Shown: piece after piece, positions 44,332-54,900 of the stretch
How the letters are laid out: the number at the start of each line of letters is the position of its first letter
Position numbering within the stretch: position 1 is the first letter of the stretch
Assembly: GCF_964204645.1 (NCBI RefSeq)
Contig: NC_134032.1
Span: forward strand, 10,286,275-10,350,274
DNA: 64,000 bases
DNA from: Tubulanus polymorphus
Taxonomy: Eukaryota; Nemertea; Palaeonemertea; Tubulaniformes; Tubulanidae
Direction of reading: 5' to 3'
The notes under the pieces: generated by a model
Told to the model about the DNA's origin: nothing
Databases searched by the model: none
Seen by the model: only the letters and a program-made list of their open reading frames with translations
Position numbers and translations under genes: made by a program

Positions 44332-45035
44332 CCACTAGGGGGCGCTTAGTATAGCAGTAATACCACTAGGGGGTGCCTGATATAACAGTAATACAACCTA
44401 TCACCAATAGGGGGCGTCTTATATAACAATTATACAATTTTCCACTACCATGGGGGACTAAATCCAGCAGTAATACAACCTGTCACCACTAGGGGGCGCC
44501 TTATATAAGTTATACAATTTGCCCTTCCTTGGGAGCGCTACATGTAGCAGTCATACAACCTACTGCCGCTGAGGGCAATCAATATGGCAATCTGCCACCA
44601 CTAAAGGGCGCCAACTATAGTAGTAATCCAATCTGCAACTAATAAGGTGCTTAAGTATAACAATAATATAATCTGTCACCACTAGGGGGCATTAAATATA
44701 GTAATAATACAATCAACCACCACTAGAGGGTGTCAACTTCTGCAGTAATGTAACCTGTCACCACTAGGGGGTGCTTGATATTGTAGTTTTACAACCTTTC
44801 ACCATATATAAATAAACCAACTGACCTCTCGGGGTAAATAGTTGTACTCGTTTAACTGACCACTAGGTGGTGCTTAAAAGGGGTGATAACTAAAAAGCTT
44901 CCAATGAAATTGTTCATTTGACCACTAGGTGGTGTTTACGAAATACAGAGAACCCTTAATGTAATAGATGTGGTTATATAACTGGCCACTAGGGGACACT
45001 AATTAAACTCTATACTAAATTGCTAGGGGGTGCCA
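44332..45035 (+). promoter_or_regulatory. tandem array of CTCF-like motifs
   Basis: About twelve same-orientation copies of CCACTAGGGGGCGC or close variants start at 44332, 44363, 44404, 44486, 44598, 44679, 44720, 44761, 44860, 44922, 44986 and ~45021. They are spaced 31-112 bp and linked by 'AGTAATACAACCTGTCA' spacers. Copies at 44332 and 44486 fit the animal CTCF core consensus CCASYAGRKGGCRS exactly. The array lies between CAP first exons A and C. Binding is inferred only; it may equally be a tandem repeat that happens to match. Confidence 0.6.
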
Positions 45036-45828
45036 ACTGAAGATATTGTTAGGCCTATACAGCTTAGTCCTAGGGGACTCAAAAAGTCAAAATTGCGAGA
45101 GGGAACTAATAAAAGGGGTCACTAAACCCGACACTTAAGTTGCTTATGGGTGCTAACTGTAAATATAGTACAACAGGGGGTAGGATCAGTGTAATCACCA
45201 AAAACACTGAGGCACCAACTAAAATAGCATAATTTTTCTTTTGTTGATAAATTTTCCGCGACAAAATTAGAACAAAATACAAAATTTCAAGACATGGAAA
45301 AAAATGTAAAATATGGATATATTACTTCATGCTCTACATCTCTATCGCATAATGCCTACGTACCTAATATATTTTCAAACGGGCTATAATCTCTCGAAAC
45401 TAAATACGACACGTTTTCATTCCGGGAAACTGTATCAAGGGTTTCATTTGTTTTTCGCACGAGGAGGGGCGGGCTCAAGAGCAGACACTTCAAAATAAAT
45501 CGCGTACATGGATAGGGCTTCGAAGAATATCGAACTCCACAGATAAACAAAATACAAGACATTTACATGCTTTAAACTATGCCATAGCGAAAATTTCAAA
45601 ATTAGAAATCAATAATGATAATATTGATAATCATGATAAAATCGCGATTATAATAATTCGGGGATAATCTTAATAGCGCATTCGAAATTTATTCAATCAT
45701 GCTAAATAGGTCGTTACCTGATTAATCAACGATGTACTTAATAAGTAATCAATTAGTAATTATTTTTCAGGGTAAAAAACAAACTTTCACGTTGAAACTC
45801 CGTGCTAAAAAGTAGTGGAATTTCTCAC

Positions 45829-45847
45829 CGAATTGTGCGGCGTCCAT
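45829..45847 (-). CDS. CAP1: CAP candidate alternative first exon C (MDAAQF)
   Basis: ATG GAC GCC GCA CAA TTC G is followed by the donor GTGAGA in phase 1, compatible with the common exon at 39469 (protein of 449 aa). It lacks the N-terminal helix. The context ACAATGG is a good start. It is short, so it could be chance. Confidence 0.4.
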
Positions 45848-46689
45848 TGTTCTTGGCGGGAATATTCTACGTACGATGGAAAAGTGCGTCAAAAAATAAA
45901 TTCCGCTGTAAAATGAACGATCGAACGAAATTGATATATATGTACACTTAACAAAAAAAAAACATAAAAAAAGATTTTAGTTGTGTGGCGTGTGAAAAGT
46001 TGCCCTACAGTCGCTTAAAATGGCTTTGAGTAGCCGACTACAAGCCGTGAAAAGTAAAGTACTAATAATAATATAGGTTTTCAAGCGCTAACTAATAATA
46101 ATATATTCGAATCAAAATGGTCACTAATACTAAAATGATGTCTTAATAAATGTGATCTAAGTATAGGCTAGGGTCTTAATTGGAAAGCAAAATTTAAGTT
46201 TTGGGAAGCTCAAGTTTAAGCCTTTGTCGTAGTGTAGGTAGTGGCTACACTAATGAACTCTAAATAAGCTAGTTCATGAGTTATTTCAAACTGCGTCGTG
46301 ATATAAAAGCGAACTCCTGGCTACAGTTCCACAGTTTGAGTTAAGATTAGACATGTTGGTTAACTCATTAAAAATAAACTCATCTTAGCACCCCAAAACT
46401 AGGAATTTACTGACAACTATGGAACTTGGTACTGCTAATAATCATTTCACCCTCAAGTAGACCCTAATTGGACCACGACATCTGACACAAAATAGGGCTA
46501 ATGTTGTTAGTAAGTTTCAGTCTATATAAGTTTTTTTTTCGTTGTAAAATCTTCCGGAGGGACACGTTCAAATTGCCAGTAGAGAGAGAGAGAGAGATAC
46601 GGACAGAGAGCGAAATTACACCGCACTGTGCGCGAGGTCAATCAGTGAACGAAGCACAAACATTTGAACAACGACGAAAACAAACTTAC

Positions 46690-46711
46690 CCGGCGACGTC
46701 ATCGTAAACAT
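46690..46711 (-). CDS. CAP1: CAP candidate alternative first exon D (MFTMTSP)
   Basis: Seven codons plus one base end at a consensus GTAAGT donor in phase 1, matching exons A-C (protein of 450 aa). Together with exon C it suggests upstream promoters for a short CAP. Support is only splice phase and donor quality. Confidence 0.35.
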
Positions 46712-47083
46712 TGTCGAGGGCACTGATAGTTCCATAAGTACGCATGCTAAAATATGCCAGCCGAGGCCCAGTTTAACAAAAAGGACGAACTTCTTTCAAT
46801 CGGACAGGGTGGCCATTTTCCAACAATGTACAAATCCCCGGATTTTTCAATGTGATTACACACAATCCCCAGAGCGAATGAGAAAAATTTTAAACAATTC
46901 ATTTATTTTTCATTGAATAATGTATCGATAAGAAACACGTGGTCAACAGGAGAATTTTCCAGGTTTTTGGAACAACTTGAAGCCCCTTCCCCTGAAATGT
47001 TTTTTGTTTCCATATTTTAGCGTACGTAAATTAGAAATTTAGTCTATTCTCCGAGGTTGCACCCCTAAAAAAATACCCTTCAG

Positions 47084-47212
47084 TCGCCAGTTTCACGAAA
47101 AAGTTTAACTCAAATTTTTTGATTAATTGCCATTGGTTACTTCATGTTTTCAATGAGGACAACAATTCAAACTTAACTGTTTTAAGCTTACACTTTTTCG
47201 TGAAACTGGGCC
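47084..47212. mobile_element. foldback MITE, CAG/CTG flanks
   Basis: TCGCCAGTTTCACGAAAAAG and CTTTTTCGTGAAACTGGGCC are inverted ends; the flanks are CAG on the left (47081-47083) and CTG on the right (47213-47215). The core (TTCATGTTTTCAATGAGGAC) is shared with 22651-22792 and 36994-37121. Confidence 0.65.
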
Positions 47213-47309
47213 CTGGTCAATTGATTTAATTTGATGGGTAGGCCTACCCTTTCAATTATTTGACAGTACAAAAGGGTAATGCACTTAGGGTTGAAAGAAT
47301 AACTATAGA

Positions 47310-47582
47310 CAGGCGCGGATCCAGATGGGAGGGGGGTTTCAGGGATCATGAGCCCTTTGCTCAGCTACAAAAAATTTTTTTAATCGTTTTCCTGAAGGAA
47401 TGTACTGAAGACAAAGGGGTGGACAGTACTAGATAATCGGTACCATATCATCTTACGTTTGGCTAAACAATATGCCGAATATACCTACCGGGGTAGGCCT
47501 CCTATCAGAGATTTTAGTCCGCGGTTCAAAATTAACATTCTTTATGAACCCCCTCCTCGAAAAAATCCTGGATCCGCGCCTG
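47310..47582. mobile_element. MITE with CAGGCGCGGATCCAG ends
   Basis: Perfect 15-bp inverted ends, CAGGCGCGGATCCAG and CTGGATCCGCGCCTG, enclose about 270 bp. TATAGA lies on both sides (directly before the left end, one base after the right end), suggesting a short target duplication. Superfamily not assigned. Confidence 0.65.
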
Positions 47583-50500
47583 ATATAGACTTGAAGGGCC
47601 TTGCATAGGCTACCAATCGAAGCGAAGGCATCTGATATTGTACCCGCATGAGGGTATTGCACCTTCGCTCGTACGTCTGGGATGAAGGAGGGTGAAGACC
47701 CTTAAAAGGCGTTAGGCCAACATGTTGCTTGAGTAGAGCTAGGGGAGTTTTGCACCTCAGAGAATCAACTCTTTTATAACACTGTGCAATTCACTGGTAA
47801 AAAAAAAAATCGGTTAGTAATTTAAGGAATTTCTGGTAGAAAAAAAAATAACGCATTCTCACTCATGCCATTAACCAAACATTGGAGAGAATAGCTATGT
47901 AGCTATGTCCTGAGGTCTTCCTATTAAAGTTCATTGACGACATGCCTGCCCTGGTCAAATTAAATTCATCAGGAACCAATACTATACCTTATAGAGACTA
48001 CAACATGTAATCAAAGTAAGCTAATTAAATTTATGAACCGTATAAGATTAGAAACCTATAACGTCAAAATCATCACATCATTTATCTTGTCTTGGAATCG
48101 ATTTTTTATAGATTTCGCTTTAACTCTTGAACACATAGGCCTCTACCTCTCATTGGACTTAATACTGCCAGTAAAACTGTGCAGTCTAAATGAACCATCG
48201 CTTATATATCCGTTTAACTATGTATTTGAGGATTGCCAAAAAGTCTTCTTTGTCTAATATCGAAAAGATGAAACTACTGTTTTATTTCTAACAATGTTTC
48301 CTCTGTTTCAATGCCTACGAACCATGATGTAAGATGATCTAAAAAATAATTTTTAAGTGTGTTAGCATTAAGGAAACATACCGTTAAAATTGATTCACAG
48401 TTCGTAAAATGGAGTCTCCTTTTTCTGATTCAAATGAGTTAAAGAGGACTATTTAAATATTGAATCCTACAATGCAAAACGGATATAACAACGACGGTTC
48501 ATAATTCAGTCAGGGGAAAAGGATCGGGATGACCGCACAAATGTCAAATTCACGGTTCGTAAGACAAGTTTGAAGTGTTTTCAAAGATTAAGCTACATAT
48601 ACCTAAACAATCGATCCCAGACAAAAATAGGGGATAGGCTTTAATCATCTATTCATCAAGCTCTAAATAAAACCAGTGAACTGTCATTGACATAGCGTAT
48701 GACATAGCGCGGGCGTGAAAAGACGTGAACCCGGAAGTAAAATTAGAAGCCCCAATATTCAAGTTTTCGGCAATTTTTGAACATTTATGTGGGCGTGAGG
48801 AAATTATGCTTGATTTTTTGGATACATTTCGTGTTATTCTGGTACTGTTAAAAGCGCTGCCAAGTTCAAATATTGCGTTGAAAAGCGATAAAACCTTCGA
48901 AAAACAAAGGACAACACCTTCTTTATGGACTTACCGGTGACTCAGACAGGAGACTGAAGGTGGCAGCACTTGACGTTTCCTGATTTTTTTTCTGGCGTGG
49001 TTCGAATCCCGAATTATCCTAACTTTGTGTAGAAAATCCCACAGTAAAAACGATATAATTCACATTAGAATAATCTTGCCCTCTTTCACATTATTTTCAC
49101 AGTGCGGAAATAGTGTTTTATCAATGGTTATGATCCCTACTTTGTTCAAATATTCGATACCATCTCTAAGACACTGTGTCCAAAATACCGTGCATCAAAA
49201 AAGCTAACTTGAAAGTTTATCACTTGTTATTATAGCCATTGTAACGATGCTATATGTGTCCTATATCTTTTTACATGACTGAAATATGACAGTAATTGTG
49301 AATATTACACATTTACTCCTCGTGTGAGTGTGGACTAAGAAAAATCCTCTCCAGCCCTTTTCCGAAAACTACGACATGCGAATTAATTTCTGTAAACGGA
49401 AAAAATTAAACCAACATCTACAAGAAATGATTCAAAACACTACGATAGGTTTATTTTAATACACCTATTTAACCACAACTAAAATAACGATGTTCACGCG
49501 TGTCGATCCAGGAACTGGAGTCCAACAAAGATGATCAAACTGCAAATGGGATTATTGTTTTTAAGTGATTTACAAACCGATTTCTTATATTTGGATCTAG
49601 TCAGTAACCTGACTGTGGTTTAGTTTCACGATCGGATATTTTCACAAACCACAGTCAGGAATGGGAAGGTCATTTTTGTATGAAATCTTCGTCAGCCAAT
49701 TTGACTGACGAGTAATTTGCCTGGCATTTCATTGTCTCTTAAGATATCTGTCTCATTTTTGTTGTAATCGACGCACAACAGATTCGTAGTTTGTCTGATA
49801 CCTATAACACCTCACCTGACGATCTTAATCCATGTGCAAATCGGCCGTAAAGTGAGAGTAAATTTCCGTCCAGTCAACAGCTGCCATTTTGAAAATTACT
49901 GGAGGTGCTGGCACCTGTGGACTAAGGCCAGGACAACAGCACAAACTAACAAAGCGAAACGACGAAATTTAAAAATATTAAAAAATCAACACTTATTCAC
50001 ATTTTTCTTTTACCAGAAATTTATTATTTAATTATTTATTATGGAAAATACGAAGACTTGAAATAAAAGTTGGAAAACCATCAAAAATAAAAATTGTCGT
50101 TTCGTCTTGGAAGTTTCATATAAATCCTTGTAGGTCCCCTTGTCTTATCATGCCACATGTGCAATACAGAGAAATGGCGGCCAATGGCGAAATTTGTGGA
50201 GAAATTAATTAATTTCTCAAAATAATGTTGATTAATCACTCGAAACATACATAAAATTGGATTATTTCGAAAGGTACCTGTGTTAGTTTGTGAATTAAGC
50301 CATTAATTGTGGACTGAAGTGAATAGAAAGTATATTTTTGAAGTGTTACTTTTTTCAACCGTGTTTTGGTCCTTGTCATCCCTAACGTTGGTATAAGCCC
50401 ATCCGATTATAAAAAGCTTACCACCAACGATTAGGTAACTAACTAATTTGGATCATGATAAGTATTACGAGAGCTGAGCTACCGGCGGCTTAAAATATCA

Positions 50501-50591
50501 GACTTTGGAATTAAAATTTCTTCGAAAAGAGATGGAATCGGGCCATGCGATTGGGGAAGGTTTATACTCTGCATCGATTTAGGTTTAGTAA

Positions 50592-50892
50592 AGCCCAACG
50601 CACACGGCACCGAAAAAATGTTTTTTTTCGGTGCCGTGTGCGTTGGAGGAGAAACACATAACACCGAACTGAAAAACGTTTTTCGCGAGCAAAAAACGTT
50701 TTGTGAAAATCGTGTTTTCTGTTTCGGCGAAACAGAAAACACGTTTTTCAGAAAACGTTTTTTGCTCGTAAAAAACGTTTTTCAGTTCGGCATTTTTTGT
50801 TTTGCCTCCCCCGCACACGGCATGACAAAAAACATCTAACACGTTTTTTTCACGAGGAAAAACGTTTTTTTCGGTGCCGTGTGCGTTGGGCT
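50592..50892. mobile_element. multi-palindrome foldback element
   Basis: The ends AGCCCAACGCACACGGCACC and GGTGCCGTGTGCGTTGGGCT are perfect inverted repeats. A third copy, inverted, lies directly after the left end (50625-50648), making a tight hairpin. A second, larger palindrome of AAAACGTTTTT/GAGCAAAAAACG units is centred near 50725 (CTGTTTCGGCGAAACAG). Long ORFs on both strands here are products of the symmetry. Confidence 0.75.
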
Positions 50893-51420
50893 ATACCGTG
50901 TGATTGGCGACGCCGTGCAATCTGCTCGAAGCCGTGCCTATAGAGATTAGGCTATATAAGATACAGTTCTAACAAAGTGGACTAAAATTTCTAATTGCCT
51001 ATTTCTAAACAAAATTAAGGAATTTTGAAGGAGATTCGGGCATTGAGTGTTACTGCTGAGAGACGACTGTGTGACAATCACGATCAGTAGATTAGGGTCA
51101 AACCTAAGATATCCACCTATCCGCCATACGGTAACTGGAACACTCTGAACCGGGTAGGAAAATTCTTCATAGACTTTAATATAATTCTTTATATAACATT
51201 CATAACAATCTTTCTTTCTTGTCTTATTTTATTTACAATTCTTTATGTAATACATGTACATTTCCATTTTGCTCAATTGAAAACGATTACATGGCAATTG
51301 ACAGACATTTTTGTTATCTTTTTTGCATTAACTACAGGATAATTAAAAACCTTTATCAGTAATTTCTTCTTAATTGTCATTACAAGTAGTTCACGTTCAC
51401 TTCATTATCACACAACTAAA

Positions 51421-51550
51421 GCCGCGGACACACTGGGCGATTTCGTCGGCTGACGAAATCGGCCGACGAAATCGCCGCCGATTTTATGACCGATTTGATC
51501 GCCGACAGACCCGGACACACTGGGCGATTTCGTCGGCCGACGAAATCAGC
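51421..51550. repeat. duplicated palindromic GATTTCGTCGGCCGACGAAATC unit
   Basis: CGGACACACTGGGCGATTTC followed by GTCGGC/GCCGAC inverted arms occurs twice (51426 onward and 51512 onward), suggesting the termini of a foldback element or a tandem duplication of one end. Confidence 0.55.
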
Positions 51551-51972
51551 GAACAGCGCCGCTTATTTTGAAAATTATTATAAAGAATTCGCTACAATGC
51601 GTCTTTTTGATCTTAGTTCGATAACAAAACATTCAGAAATAAAAACATGCACAGCACTTTACATGCATCATTGAATTCAAAACAAAATGATTTGTAAAAT
51701 TTATGAATAAAAAGGCAACATAGTTGTTCGTTTAACTTAATAGTTATCGTTTGACGGGGTTAGGAACGACTGTTCAGTTTTTCTGGTCGAGGAATATTCC
51801 ACGATATACTGGTATCAGAGAGCATTACAGTCGTTTCTATATATGCTGAACACATATATTTCGGGAGTTTTTTGCAATACATGTATTCTCTGATGTTGAA
51901 ATTAATTATATCAAATTATTGATTTAAACTTTCATTATAAGTTATTGTATATTTCCACGCGTAAAGTTTAGA

Positions 51973-54900
51973 CTAGACATAAAATTCACTTTTTACTGAC
52001 GCTGCTGGAGTCGGAGCCCGCCCCGCTCGGAGCAAATCGTCAGCGAGACCCTCGTGCTCTTTCTCGAGCGCGGCGCACAGAACGTCGAACGCGCGCGGTC
52101 CCTTTTTCGTCAGTAGTTTCAACAGTTTCGACATTTTAACGGCCGGCGTGTCGTCGCTGGATATTTCCCGGCGATCGGAACGCGACAGCATGCCCTGGTC
52201 GACCAGGAACGGTAACAAATTATCCATCTCAACGCTCGCCTCTAAATTCTCGCGATACACCTCGAGAATCTCGCGTTGCTTCCTGCTCATCTCTAAAATG
52301 AGAAAAAAATCAACGTAGAGAGATTACCGATCTTGGTTCAATGGAAATCGAGCATCCGCTACGTGGTGCCAGTGTCAGGTCAGTCTTCGCAAATCAGCGA
52401 TGCAGTTCGGTGGCTCAGTCGGGTAGAATCAGTAAAGGATGGTAGGAAGGATCCCCTATCCAGTGGCGTCAGATGATTACGCCGCTATCGTGAAGACGGC
52501 AGTGTCATTCTAAAGGCTTGATGTGCGTTTCAAAATATCAAGAGTTAAGTCGAAAAAACGATTCTAATTAACGTATTACCTGGATATATAAATAGCTACA
52601 TAATTCTACGAACAATTCTGTATTGTTAAAAGGGAATATTGTCAGTTGCGGTAGTCACAATGCTTCAGTTATCAATTTCACCGTCGATTGCGATAATATT
52701 GGAATTATATATATTCAATTGGTTTTTATTCATTTTAATCCAAAGAATCGTCGAAAGAATAACGTGGAAATTACTTCATTATCGTATTCTATTCTACATA
52801 CCTGCATGTTTTTCCAGCAGAACTCTGATGATGTGCCGGTCGGGTGGGCAGTAGTCGATGACCGTTTTCTCCTGGAAATCAGTCGCGGTCAGCGAGGCTC
52901 CGCTCTCTATCATCAACCGGATCGGTCTCAGGTTATCGAATTTAACCGCTAGCATTAACGGCGTCGTTCCGGTCTCGTCTGCAGCGTTGACATCAGCGCC
53001 CTCTTCCAGCAAAAGTTTGATCAAACCAAGCGAGTGATTTTCCTTTTCGAAACAATAATGCAACGCGTTGCGGCCGCGTGTATCGATCGCGTTTGCGTCA
53101 GCGCCATTTTTGATCAAAGCAGACGCCGTTTTCACGTTGCGCCGCCTGACGGCGATCAACAAAGGCGTGACGCCTGCGTCGTCACTTTGGTTAATTTCGG
53201 CGCCATTTTGTGCCAGGACCTCCACGGCCTCGTCGCGGTCGTGCTTCACTGCGTAAATCAGCGCCGTCTGGTGTTTAGCATCGCAATCGTTCACGCACTG
53301 ATTCCTACGGAATACGAACCGGACCAAATGTTCCAGTATATCGCAATCACATAGTTGTGCTGCGATCATCACGGCCGTACGACCGGAATTGTCCGGCGCA
53401 CATGCCGCTCCGTATGCTAATAGATATTTGACCATGACTAAATTGGAAGCTTGTACGGCATGCAAGATGGCGTCCATCCCGCGTTCGTCACGAACATGCA
53501 TATCGACATACAGGTCCTCGACTAGGAATTTCATAAGGTCTAAATCTTTTTTGTAACAAGCGACCATTAGTGAGGTTGTGCCTTTAACGTCCCGGTCACG
53601 TTCCGGATCGTAAAATTGGGCGATTTTCTGTAACACGTCCGCGTCGCCTAGCTCAACGCAGTGATGAAAGCAGTTGCGCCCTCCGGCGTCCGGGTGGTTC
53701 ACAACCTCACAAAAATCGACAGCAGTCGCCAAGATATTATTCAAAGTATCATGGTCCCGATTCAGGATACAATCGGCGAATGCATTCATCCCCGATTTAC
53801 TGACGACCAGGCGCACGCCGCTATGGAGTAGTAACTTAGTGACGTCACTATTACCCGATCGTCTGCCGTAGATAAGGGCATTTTCACCCGCTGAATTCAA
53901 ATCATTTTTATCGATTTTTAATGATCCCGATTTGTCGAGCACGTAGCCGAGTAGATCGATATCACCGGACTCAGCTGCTAGCATTAGTAGACTGACCCCG
54001 TCCTGATCTGTCGGCCCTTCCACCCCAGAATCCACTAGATATTCCACTATTTCGACGCTCCCACTTTCCACCGCGTAAAACAAGGCCGTTCGTTGTTTGT
54101 GGTCGCGGCCATTTTTATGATAATTATATGTATTTTCGTGTTCTATCAAATGTTTGATCAAATCCAAATGTTTCAATTCAGCCGCCTTCATCAGTACCGT
54201 CTGCGCTTTCTTGTCGCTGTCTACAACGCCTCCGCTGTCAACGATTCGCTGAAATATCTCCACGTTACCGCCGATCGAAGCGAAGAAGGCTGCATTACGG
54301 CCTTCTTGATCTTTACAATTAATATCCAATTCCAAATCGTCCTTGTGATCCAGTAAGAAATTCACCATCGTTAGTATAGCCTTACCGGCCGTTTCCATTA
54401 ACACATTACCACCCGTTACAGATTTGCACAGTGGGGCCCCCTTAGCTTTCAATCGCAAAAATAAATCGATATTTTCACCCTCTATACAGTAGTACAACAC
54501 GCTCCAACCGTTTTTATCGATTTGGCTCAAGTCAAGTCCGTACGAAGCCATATTGTCGCACAAGTGCCCGAGCACATCTTCGTCACCGTTAATGGCTGCC
54601 TGCATCAATAAATTCCGGCCGTCTTTCTCGGCTATTTTCGGTCGAATCCCGCATTTTATCAGGTATAAAACCAACTCCAAATTCCCTCTAGCAACAGCAA
54701 AAAACAGAGCATTCCAACCGTCCTGGTCGGTCGCGTGCACGTCTAGACCCAGACTGCCGGACTTCTCGTACAGGTGACGCACGAACTCTATATCACCCTT
54801 GGCGGCTGACTGTATGAACAGATTAACCCCTTGATCGCTAGTCACGACTTCAACGCCCTTTTGTACAAGACGGTCGAATATATCGACATTTCCGCCGGAA

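Larger units (their letters stand above)
46712..51972. other. intergenic region between CAP and the ANK-CARD gene
   Basis: No exon is supported over 5.2 kb. It contains MITEs (47084-47212, 47310-47582), a small hairpin (CCTGACTGTGGTTTAG/AAACCACAGTCAGG at about 49610-49662), a multi-palindrome element (50592-50892) and a duplicated palindrome (51421-51550). Short ORFs at 48033, 48725 and 49834 show no domains. Confidence 0.5.

Noticed and set aside
50479-50842. Overlapping ORFs on both strands
   Set aside because: They arise from the symmetry of a palindromic element; the two strands give similar peptides.
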